A stretch of DNA of 32,733 nt, from positions 1-32,733 of the forward strand of contig JAFAKX010000064.1 in the NCBI GenBank assembly GCA_019234945.1, read 5' to 3'. The DNA comes from Silvibacterium sp. (GTDB lineage Bacteria; Acidobacteriota; Terriglobia; Terriglobales; Acidobacteriaceae). Shown piece by piece: positions 25,501 to 32,113 of this stretch. The notes beneath the pieces were generated by a model. It made no database searches. It was not told where the DNA came from and saw only the letters and a program-made list of their open reading frames with translations. The position numbers and the translations under genes were made by a program. Position 1 is the stretch's first letter, and every line of letters begins with the position of its first letter.

Positions 25501-28048
25501 GGAGTTTCTCAAGGCTGTCAGGAAGGCCGGCGCGAAGCAGGGCAGCACCCTCTTCGCCACGCTGCTGGCGGGCTTCTCGCAGCTTATCCACCGGCTCTCG
25601 CAGCAGGAGGACGTGGTCATAGGCATTCCCATGGCCGGCCAGTCGCTGCTCGAAAACGGCGGATCGCTTGTCGGCCATTGCGTCAACTTCCTGCCTATCC
25701 GCAGCCGCTTCGACGCGACTCAGCCGCTTGCCGACTACTTCAAGCAGGCGCGCAAGAAGCTGCTCGACGCGCAGGATCACCAGAGCTACACCTACGGAAC
25801 GCTGCTGCGCAAGCTGAAGATCGAGCGCGACTCTTCGCGGCTGCCGCTCGTAGAGGTGCAGTTCAACGTGGAGACGGTCGGCGCTGGCCTCAAATTCGAC
25901 GGCCTCAGCGTGGATCTTGCCGCCAACGGCAAGACCCATGTCAACATGGACCTTTTCTTCAATTTCATCGATCGCGGCAACGAGCTGTGGCTGGACGTGG
26001 ACTACAACACCGGCCTTTTCGACGAAGCGACAATCGAGCGCTGGCACGGGCATCTTGAGGCGATCCTGCAGGCCTTTATTGATGACGCTGCGCAGCCTGC
26101 GGCCCATGTCTCACTGCTCACAGCAGCGCAGAAGCGGCAGCTTCTGTTTGACTGGAACCAGACCACTGCGGAGTATCCGCGGACGAGCTCGATTCATCGC
26201 GTCTTCGAACAGCAGGCACGCAGTACTCCGGACGGGATCGCCGTCACATTCGGCAAACAGTCGCTGACCTATACCGAGCTGAACGAGAAGGCCAACCAGC
26301 TCGCGCAGTTTCTTGAAAAATCCGGGGTCAGGGCGGGCATGCGTGTCGCCATCTGCCTCGACCGCTCGCTCGAAGTGATTGTTGGCCTGTTGGCGATCCT
26401 GAAGGCCGGGGCGGCGTATGTTCCAATCGACGCGAGCTATCCGGCATCGCGGCTCAGCTTCCTCATCGAGGACTCGCAGGCCCATTCCCTGCTGACCAAT
26501 CGCTCGATTGCCGCAGACCTGCCCCAGCTTGCCACCAACGTCATCTGCCTTGATTCCGACTGGCCGGCGATTGCTCTCGAACCCGGGATTAACCTCGCCA
26601 ACGATGGCGGCCCGGAAGAGCTGGCTTACGTCATGTACACCTCGGGCTCGACGGGTAACCCAAAGGGCGTGCTGGTGCCGCATCGGGCCGTCCTGCGGCT
26701 GGTGAAGAACAATTCTTTCGCCAGCTTTTCGCCCGATGAAGTCTTCCTGCAGCTTGCTCCCCTGTCGTTCGATGCGGCCACGTTTGAGATCTGGGGCGCG
26801 CTGCTGAACGGAGGCCGCCTGGTGGTTGCTCCAGCAGGTCGCGTAACGCCGGAGGACATCGGCGCCATCGTCGTCGAAGACAGGATCACCACCATGTGGC
26901 TCACGGCGGCGCTCTTCCACCTCATGGTTACCAACCATCTCGAGTCGCTGCGCCTGCTGCGGCAACTTCTTGCCGGGGGGGACGTCCTCTCGGTCACGCA
27001 CGTGCGCCGCGTGCTCGAAGAGCTGCCGCATCTGCGCCTGATCAACGGCTACGGGCCGACAGAGAACACGACCTTCACCTGCTGCCACACCATCACGCTC
27101 GACAGCCTGACCTCGGGAACGGTACCCATTGGCCGGCCGATCAACAACACCCGCATCTACATTGTGGACGCGGCGATGCAGCCGGTTCCGGTGGGCGTAA
27201 CGGGCGAGCTGTTCGCGGGGGGCGACGGGGTCTCGCTCGGCTACCTCAACGCGCCCGAGCTGACGGCCGAGAAGTTCATCACCCACACCTTCACGCCCGG
27301 ACTGACCGAGCGCCTCTACCGCACCGGCGATCTGGCCCGCTATCGGACCGACGGTACCGTCGAGTTCCTGGGCCGCGCCGATACGCAAGTGAAGGTGCGC
27401 GGATACCGGATCGAGCTGGCCGAGATCGAGTATGCGCTCGAGCGTTCGCCGCTGGTCCGCGGCGCCGTGGCCTGCGTGCGCACCGACTGGAAGACCGAGC
27501 ACGACGCTCCCGGAGACAAACGGCTGGCGGCGTATGTCATTCCTGAGCGGCCCGGCGACACTGCCGGCCTGATCGCCGATCTTCGTACCTGGCTCAAGAC
27601 GCAGCTGCCCGAATACATGCAGCCGGCGGCCATCATGGCCGTTGAGAGCTTCCCACGCACGGTTAACGGCAAGGTGGACCGCCGCGCGTTGCCGGCGCCG
27701 CAGCCCGAGCAACTCATGCGCGAGCGCTCCATCGTCTACCCGCGCAATACTCAGGAAGAAAAGCTTGCCCGGATTTGGGCTGATGTATTAAATGTGAAGG
27801 AGGTTAGCGTCGAGGATAGTATTTTTGAGTTAGGCGGGGATTCCCTTATGATCTTCCGGATCAATACACTGGCTAACCAGGCCGGAATCAGGATCAACGC
27901 CCGTCACATCTTTCAGTACAAGACGATTGCGGCAATCTGCGCACAGATTCAGGAAACAGGTGACGACAGCCCCGCCGAATCGAACGGTAGAACGATCCAG
28001 CCAGTACCCCGCTCGCTGCATCGCAGGCCGCGAACGATATTGCAATAG
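19574..28048 (+). CDS. Hybrid PKS-aminotransferase-NRPS megasynthase (T-KS-AT-ACP-AMT-C-A-T)
   Basis: A 2824-residue assembly-line enzyme. Domains: carrier T1 (about 31-105, Ser61 in FFESGGTSLL); ketosynthase (about 128-555, Cys304, His440, His480 all present); acyltransferase (about 645-960, Ser751 in GHSVGE and HAFH at 847-850, predicting malonyl-CoA); ACP (about 1055-1135, Ser1091 in LGFDSL); Ala/Pro linker; PLP class-III aminotransferase (about 1280-1710, DEVVTGFR, Lys1554); condensation domain (about 1745-2180, HH at 1880-1881 in HHIIFDGWS); adenylation (about 2205-2720, YTSGSTGNPKG, NGKVDR with Lys2700); carrier T (about 2725-2805, Ser2757). The order matches mycosubtilin/iturin-type beta-amino acyl formation but lacks an acyl-ligase loading domain. 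The A-domain pocket suggests valine. ATG at 19574, 27 bases after the Wzc-like gene, so probably co-transcribed. Confidence 0.96.
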   Translation: MPKNINNPLGGNDPSSTAGSRALAHDTGEALAQSVTRLWKEILGLPRTGLDDNFFESGGTSLLATVLISKINQALREAGRDELPIAAIFEHPTLRAMTTLVGGVTLPAAATAAATAAEKPAHSLPSSAIAIIGMTGRFPGANSVEQFWTNLAAGVESITFFDREQLDGFERELAGRTESYVASRPILADADKFDAAFFGIYPKEAAQMDPQHRVFLECCWEVLERAGYDPAHTTQSVGVFAGCSMNTYFMRNLATGREFLEDFTGAYQVGNYVTMMGNDKDFLPTRVSYKLNLRGPSMTVQSACSTALVAVCQGAQSLLTGSCDMALAGAVSITVPQHRGYIPQEGGLASLDGHCRPFDRNASGTVFGSGSAVVLLKRLENAVADGDQVLAVIRGFALNNDGSVKVGYTAPSVDGQAQVIQRAQKMAGVPAESITYIEAHGTGTPLGDPIEIAGLNKAFRTSTSAANFCSIGTAKANVGHLDVAAGGVGLIKTVLQIQNRTIPGLLHFEEPNPHLELDNSPFYFTRRLEPWQSNGSPLRAGVSAFGVGGTNAHVVVEEPPQVEPSDAGREQQVLVWSAKTPGALTNLTQSLSEHFAQHPEQNFADAAWTLETGRSRHHFRRALVAGSTQEAAAILTAGDSAAVIKQDKPFENPSVVFCFPGQGVQSISMGRRLYESEPVFREALTRCSELLAPALGASLLDVIYPAEATPEAQTRLNQTLYAQPAIFSFEYALAQLWLSWGIRPAAMVGHSVGEYVAACLAGVFPLEDGLRLIAARCRLMQDLPRGSMLAVRKDEATVASLIPDDLDLAAVNSPQLCVVSGPDAAIDAFIQKLDAEKIVTRRLATSHAFHSRMVEPALAPFAEVVRTIKFSEPSIPYVSTLTGSWATLAEVSKADYWTSQLRHTVRFADAVRELLKTPERIMLEVGPAETLVPLIRQTAGSGSGPGSMVALSSLGSARDNTPEDKVVLSALGALWTLGASPDWAAFHAGYRRRRVLLPTYPFERQRHWVEAPARVTTAQVPQLPAIQAISVPATVTNTLPASPLEVLSMPTSAAQSETMLTELKTLIADLSGTDLGDAEAEASFLELGFDSLFLTQLTQAIQSKFRVKLTFRQIMESYPTLGALAAHLDATVAPELRSAPASPATPAQAVPSVPANTAAPAPVLLTAPFAASPAAAAGSYEALFASQMQALTSLFQQQMAILQGHAAPVVPSVPAVATNIAALAQQIAVSVTNNAPAAPALTQTAAAPAPVAAAKPAKSAYTPFKPLQRGETGGLNPVQEKYLKALMERYSQRTPGSKRFTQKHRGVFADGRVVSGFNAQTKEVVYPLVVNKASGAYLWDNDGNRYVDILNGFGAILYGHSPEFITDAVRRQLDLGFAIGPQTELTGTCSELVRELTGMQRVTFCNTGSEAVMGAMRLARTVTGRNLVVLFTGDYHGSFDEVLVKAVGNRRSMPVAPGIPRESVANILVLDYGTPESLEVIRQRADEIAAVLVEPVQSRHPELRPAEFLREVRKITEQSGSCLIFDEVVTGFRTHAGGMQAVYGIRADLATYGKVVAGGLPVGVIAGSPAYMDALDGGQWQYGDDSFPQVGVTFYAGTFMRHPLALAAVRASLEHIKESGPALQTDLAAKTASLVADLNAMFREFSYPTTIETFSSWFFMSAPTEPKLARLLYYHLREKGIHIQEGFPCFLTTAHTDGDLDFVRDAFRSSLKEMVAGQAIGHADDLTRAAVPEKAEPAAAPEQHIDRDIAITEPQREILFGTQLGDEANCSFNEGTSLRLNGQLDEAAFVRSLEQIVARHEALRAVIRVDGDTVHISAEIPLPLEREDLSELGPDSRDARLKELVHAQASTPFDLQHGPLFRTRLVKFSPTEHVFIFTAHHIIFDGWSTNVLYSELAELYNSAVAQKPESLPAPLAFSKYAADENARHASEENSAVEAYWLNEFSTLPSVLQLPTDRPRPAMRGNAGATRRFVFPPEFLKAVRKAGAKQGSTLFATLLAGFSQLIHRLSQQEDVVIGIPMAGQSLLENGGSLVGHCVNFLPIRSRFDATQPLADYFKQARKKLLDAQDHQSYTYGTLLRKLKIERDSSRLPLVEVQFNVETVGAGLKFDGLSVDLAANGKTHVNMDLFFNFIDRGNELWLDVDYNTGLFDEATIERWHGHLEAILQAFIDDAAQPAAHVSLLTAAQKRQLLFDWNQTTAEYPRTSSIHRVFEQQARSTPDGIAVTFGKQSLTYTELNEKANQLAQFLEKSGVRAGMRVAICLDRSLEVIVGLLAILKAGAAYVPIDASYPASRLSFLIEDSQAHSLLTNRSIAADLPQLATNVICLDSDWPAIALEPGINLANDGGPEELAYVMYTSGSTGNPKGVLVPHRAVLRLVKNNSFASFSPDEVFLQLAPLSFDAATFEIWGALLNGGRLVVAPAGRVTPEDIGAIVVEDRITTMWLTAALFHLMVTNHLESLRLLRQLLAGGDVLSVTHVRRVLEELPHLRLINGYGPTENTTFTCCHTITLDSLTSGTVPIGRPINNTRIYIVDAAMQPVPVGVTGELFAGGDGVSLGYLNAPELTAEKFITHTFTPGLTERLYRTGDLARYRTDGTVEFLGRADTQVKVRGYRIELAEIEYALERSPLVRGAVACVRTDWKTEHDAPGDKRLAAYVIPERPGDTAGLIADLRTWLKTQLPEYMQPAAIMAVESFPRTVNGKVDRRALPAPQPEQLMRERSIVYPRNTQEEKLARIWADVLNVKEVSVEDSIFELGGDSLMIFRINTLANQAGIRINARHIFQYKTIAAICAQIQETGDDSPAESNGRTIQPVPRSLHRRPRTILQ

Positions 28049-28090
28049 CACGAAGGATCAATTGCAGTAGGCGGTGGTATATTGCAGCAT
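28039..28090 (+). repeat. Three spaced ATTGCA repeats between the NRPS genes
   Basis: ATTGCAATAG (28039-28048), ATTGCAGTAG (28061-28070) and ATTGCAGCAT (28081-28090) recur at 22- and 20-base steps, about two helical turns each. The first overlaps the stop of the hybrid gene. A GGCGGTGGTAT sequence (28070-28080) between copies two and three resembles the RfaH ops element. They could be a regulator site or an antiterminator pause site. Confidence 0.45.
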
Positions 28091-28111
28091 ATTTGCCCTG
28101 GTTCGAATCGT

Positions 28112-31100
28112 ATGCTTCATCCGTCATTGGCTGGTACAGTACAAAACGTGAACCCTGATGACCCGCCCCCCGTGGACACCGCGGAGTCCCTGGATTCATC
28201 TGCCGCCGGAGTGTACGTCTTCCCGGCGGGGCTCGAGCAGACCCGTTACTGGGTGCTCGACCAGCTCGCAGGCGCCTCGACAGCCTCGAACATGGCTGTG
28301 GCCTTCCGCCTCGAAGGGCCTATCCAGGACAACGCGGCCGAGCAGGCCGTGCCGGCGCTGGTGCTTCGCCACGAAGCTTTGCGCACCACTTTCCGCATGG
28401 TTGACGGCGCTCTGTCGCAGGTCATCTCGGAGGAGGCGACCTACGATTTTTCGGTCTCGGATCTCCGCACGCTGCCCGAGACGGACCGCCGCGACCGGGC
28501 CGAGGACCTCATCCACGAGCACAGCCGCATACACATCGATCTGGCCAACGGGCCGGCGCTCTACGTTCGGTTGATACACGTTACTGACGCCGATCACTTT
28601 CTTGCCTTCACGGTCCATCACATCGCCTGCGACGGGTGGTCGAACGGCGTCCTGATCCGCGATTTCGCCGTGATCTACGCTGCGGCGGTCGAAAGCCGCG
28701 AGCCCTCGCTGCCGGAGCTGCCGTTTCAGTTCGCTGACTTTACCGTGTGGCAGCAGTCCTGGCTCGATAGCGATGCCGCGCAGGCCGCGCTTGCCTTCTG
28801 GAGGGAGCATATCCGGCGGGAGATGCCGGCCATCGACCTGCCGACGGATCATCCGCGGACGGCGCAGAAGAGCGCGCCGGGCAACATCGAAGGGCGCCTG
28901 CTGTCGCCCGGCCTCGCCGCGCGTTTGAAGGCCTACTGCCGCCGGCACGACGCCACCATGCACCAGGTGCTGCTCGCCGCCTTCGAGGCGCTGATCTCGC
29001 GCTACACCGGACAGACGGAGTTTCTCCTCGGCTCGACCATCGCCAACCGTACGCAGGCGGGCATGGAGAACGTTGTCGGCCGCTTTGCGCATCCCCAGGT
29101 GATTCTCGCCGATGTCCGCGGCAATCCAAGCTACCGCGAGCTGCTGGACCGAGTGGTCGATTGGAGCGCTAAGTCGTACGCCCATCAGGACCTCCCGTTT
29201 TCGCGGCTCGCCGAGCAGTTCCAGCTCGACCAGGCGGGTGCGACCTCGCAGTTTCTGCAGGTCTACTTCGTCTACCAGAAGGCGTTCATGCAGCCGCAGA
29301 CGGCCGGCGAGCTGCAAATCATCCCGCGGCCGTCGGTCAGCGGCGGCGTGAACTTCGACATGCTGGTCAGCGTCGTCGAGCGCAACGAAGGCCCGCGCCT
29401 GCAGATCGAATACGACACGCGGCTCTTCGATCACGAGCGTGTGCTTCGTCTGCTCGACCAGTACACGCGTGTGCTTGAAGCCGTGATGGACGACGACACG
29501 CTGCTCGTCTCCGCGCTGCCGCTTGTGTCTGACGAAGAGCGGTCAGCGCTGGTGGCCGCTGCAACACCCGGCTTGCCGGCGCCGACAACCGCTGCAGCTG
29601 AGCGTCCGGTTTTTTCGTCGATAGCTCAGCTCTTCGACTTCCACGCTGCTGAGCTCGGGGGCTCGCCTGCGTTGATCGTTGGAGAGTCGCGGACAAGCTG
29701 GAAGGACCTGCGCGACCGAAGCACGAAGCTTGCACATGCGATGCAGCATCGCGGGCTCCGCGCTGGCCAAACCGTCGCAGTGCGCATCGAGCCCAGTGCG
29801 GATTCGGCTGCCGCTGTGCTGGCCGCTATGCGCCTCGGGCTGGCAATTCTGCCGGTGCCTGCGAGCGTGAGCACGGCGGAGTGGCGGAAGATTCAGGCGC
29901 AGCTGAAGCCCGCGCTCTGCCTCGCCGACGCTGGCTTCGCGGCGAAGGCTTCGGCGATTACCGCGTTTGTTCAGCTTGAAAGCGGATCGCGCGACGCCAG
30001 CGCCGAAATCTCCGGCGTGCCAGACGTTGCCGGTTCCGACACCGCATGGATCGGCGCCGCAATTCGTCACGATGGAAGCTACGAATGGATGCCGGTCTCG
30101 CACGCCGCTACCCTGAGAAGCATAACGAGCGCAGCGCAGGCGCTTGCAATCCAGGCAGGCGACGCCGTATTTGTGTCGGCTTCGAGCGACACTACGCCGC
30201 TTGCCCAGGTAGACGCGTGGACAGACCTGCTGCTGCCTCTGCTGTCCGGAGCGACCATCGTCTACCCCGAGACAGAAAAGCCGGAGCAGTTCCGCACGGT
30301 CATCGACCGAGAGCAGGCTTCGTTTGCCTTCGGTGCACCCGCCGAATGGTCGCGCATGCTCGAAGGCTGGGCCGGAGACCGCAGAGTGAGTCTCGTCGCC
30401 CGGGGATCGCGCCTGTCGCCTCCTGTCTCCGAGAGGCTCGCAAAATCCAGCTTCCGCGCATGGTCGCTGGTCTCCTCTGAGCGAACCGCTGGCCCATTTG
30501 CTTTGGCTCGGGTCGACCCGGCGCATCTCGACTCTCTGCTCGCCCCGCTGCCAGGAGACACGCTGCGCATCGTCGACGAATCGGGCGCGCCTGTGCCGTT
30601 TGGCGTTCGCGGCGAACTTGTAGTCGAGCGGGATCATCTGCAACTCAAGTCCGGCTTCACGGCGCGCTACTCGCCGGCAAAGGGATTCGAATTCGCCGGG
30701 CGGCTTGATCGCTCCGTAAGCCTGCATGGCCATCGTCTCCACCTCGAAGAACTGGAGGATCTGCTGCTCGCGGAGCCGACAGTTGCCGCCGCCGATGCCG
30801 CAATCGTGCCGGGCACGGCAGGTAAGCCGGTCCTGGCCGCCTGGGTCGCGGGCCACAATGGCCAGTTGCCTCCGCTAGCAGCCGTCCGGGCGCACCTTAA
30901 ATCCTCGGCGCCGCCGCACCTTGCCTCGGCCGAGGTCATGGCAATTGCCGCTATTCCCCGCCGCATTGACGGCTCGGCTGACCTTGCTGCACTGCCTGTT
31001 CCGGGATCGGTTCCGCTGGAGGCGCCCGCCGACGCGGATTACGTTCCGCCGCGCGATGACCTCGAAAAGAACCTGGTCTCCATCTGGGAGTCGGTGCTTG

Positions 31101-32113
31101 GGGTCCGGCCCATCGGTATCCGCACGAACTTTTTCACCCTCGGCGGGTATTCGCTGATGATCGTGCGGCTCTTTGCCAATATCAATCGCAGCCTGTCGCT
31201 CTCGCTGCCCATCACCACGATCTTCAACGCGCCGACGATCGAGCAACTCGCGGACATCGTTCGCGGGCGCACGATCTATTCGCCGCTCGTACCCGTGCAG
31301 CCGAAAGGCTCGAAGCCGCCATTCTTCCTCGTCCATTCCTACCTGCTTTACGGAGGACTGCCGAAGGTGCTCGGCGAGAACCAGCCCTTCTACGGCCTGC
31401 GCGAGCTGAACCAGTCGATGTCGATGCCGGAGCGCGTGGCGTCTTACGCGAAGGAAATTCGCGCTGTCCAGCCAAAGGGGCCCTATTTCATCGGCGGATG
31501 GTGCGCCGCCGGCCCGCTGGCCGTCGAGACCGCAAGACTGCTTATCGATGCTGGCGAAGAGGTCGGTATGATCGTTCTCTTCGACTCATGGCGGCCCGGG
31601 TATGCCGCAGAACTGGCGCAGGCGCAGAAGCACATGCCCGAAATGGCGCTCCACGCCCGGCTGCACCGGAAATTGCGCTTTCACCGCGGCAAACTCCGGC
31701 CGCTCTCGCCGGGCGGCAGGGTGAAATACGCGTGGAATGCAGTGAAGCAGAAGGCGCTTTCGATGCGGTCGCGCCTGTACCTGAAAAACTGGGCCATGGC
31801 GCAGCGGCTTTTCCAGCTACTCGGACTTCCGCTGCCGGCGTTCATGCACAACGTCAGTCTGCAGACGTTGGAGGCTGTTCGCTCATACAACGGCAAGCCG
31901 CTTCCGGGCCGCATCACGCTCGTCCGTGCAACAGACGCCCCATATATTCCGGGCGCAGAGCCCGACTGCGGCTGGGGAGCCTTGGCCATCAACGGAATCG
32001 ATGTGCACTGGGCTCCAGGCAATCACGAAACGATGTTCATTGAGCCGAACCTGAGCGTGGTCGGCGACATCGTGCGCGAGAGCTTCAGGCAAGCTCAGGA
32101 GACGCGCGTCTGA
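28112..32113 (+). CDS. NRPS module with vestigial adenylation domain and cysteine-type thioesterase (C-A*-T-TE)
   Basis: About 1333 residues from the ATG at 28112 (a TTG at 28082 and a GTG at 28148 are alternatives). Condensation domain (about 20-450) with intact HHIACDGWS (169 onward), YAHQDLPFSRL and DFTVWQQSWL. Residues about 490-970 match an adenylation fold, but the core motifs are lost: no YTSGSTGxPKG, no YGPTE, no YRTGD, and DGSADL where NGKxDR with catalytic Lys is expected. Carrier T: Ser1014 in LGGYSL. Thioesterase (about 1060-1330): GGWCAAG has Cys1131 as nucleophile, with Asp1158 and His1305 (GNHETMF) completing the triad. It would accept the beta-amino-acyl-aminoacyl chain, perhaps condense a residue loaded in trans, and release the product. 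Confidence 0.93.
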   Translation: MLHPSLAGTVQNVNPDDPPPVDTAESLDSSAAGVYVFPAGLEQTRYWVLDQLAGASTASNMAVAFRLEGPIQDNAAEQAVPALVLRHEALRTTFRMVDGALSQVISEEATYDFSVSDLRTLPETDRRDRAEDLIHEHSRIHIDLANGPALYVRLIHVTDADHFLAFTVHHIACDGWSNGVLIRDFAVIYAAAVESREPSLPELPFQFADFTVWQQSWLDSDAAQAALAFWREHIRREMPAIDLPTDHPRTAQKSAPGNIEGRLLSPGLAARLKAYCRRHDATMHQVLLAAFEALISRYTGQTEFLLGSTIANRTQAGMENVVGRFAHPQVILADVRGNPSYRELLDRVVDWSAKSYAHQDLPFSRLAEQFQLDQAGATSQFLQVYFVYQKAFMQPQTAGELQIIPRPSVSGGVNFDMLVSVVERNEGPRLQIEYDTRLFDHERVLRLLDQYTRVLEAVMDDDTLLVSALPLVSDEERSALVAAATPGLPAPTTAAAERPVFSSIAQLFDFHAAELGGSPALIVGESRTSWKDLRDRSTKLAHAMQHRGLRAGQTVAVRIEPSADSAAAVLAAMRLGLAILPVPASVSTAEWRKIQAQLKPALCLADAGFAAKASAITAFVQLESGSRDASAEISGVPDVAGSDTAWIGAAIRHDGSYEWMPVSHAATLRSITSAAQALAIQAGDAVFVSASSDTTPLAQVDAWTDLLLPLLSGATIVYPETEKPEQFRTVIDREQASFAFGAPAEWSRMLEGWAGDRRVSLVARGSRLSPPVSERLAKSSFRAWSLVSSERTAGPFALARVDPAHLDSLLAPLPGDTLRIVDESGAPVPFGVRGELVVERDHLQLKSGFTARYSPAKGFEFAGRLDRSVSLHGHRLHLEELEDLLLAEPTVAAADAAIVPGTAGKPVLAAWVAGHNGQLPPLAAVRAHLKSSAPPHLASAEVMAIAAIPRRIDGSADLAALPVPGSVPLEAPADADYVPPRDDLEKNLVSIWESVLGVRPIGIRTNFFTLGGYSLMIVRLFANINRSLSLSLPITTIFNAPTIEQLADIVRGRTIYSPLVPVQPKGSKPPFFLVHSYLLYGGLPKVLGENQPFYGLRELNQSMSMPERVASYAKEIRAVQPKGPYFIGGWCAAGPLAVETARLLIDAGEEVGMIVLFDSWRPGYAAELAQAQKHMPEMALHARLHRKLRFHRGKLRPLSPGGRVKYAWNAVKQKALSMRSRLYLKNWAMAQRLFQLLGLPLPAFMHNVSLQTLEAVRSYNGKPLPGRITLVRATDAPYIPGAEPDCGWGALAINGIDVHWAPGNHETMFIEPNLSVVGDIVRESFRQAQETRV
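32097..32112 (+). promoter_or_regulatory. Strong ribosome site placed before a CTG codon overlapping the NRPS stop
   Basis: AGGAG (32097-32101) is followed after eight bases by CTG (32110-32112), which overlaps the TGA stop (32111-32113) of the NRPS gene as CTGA. The phosphopantetheinyl transferase frame has no ATG or GTG upstream of its conserved N-terminus. This decides a likely non-standard CTG start with translational coupling. ATT at 32113 is the only close alternative. Confidence 0.55.

Noticed and set aside
24884-27712. Two long minus-strand open frames opposite the NRPS domains
   Set aside because: The plus strand encodes uninterrupted C, A and T domains with all motifs; the antisense products have none.
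29579-31020. Frameshift as the explanation of the aberrant second A domain
   Set aside because: The frame is open and the fold-level similarity runs through the whole region, including the RLDRSVSLHGHRLHLEELE segment. Residues were replaced rather than the frame lost.
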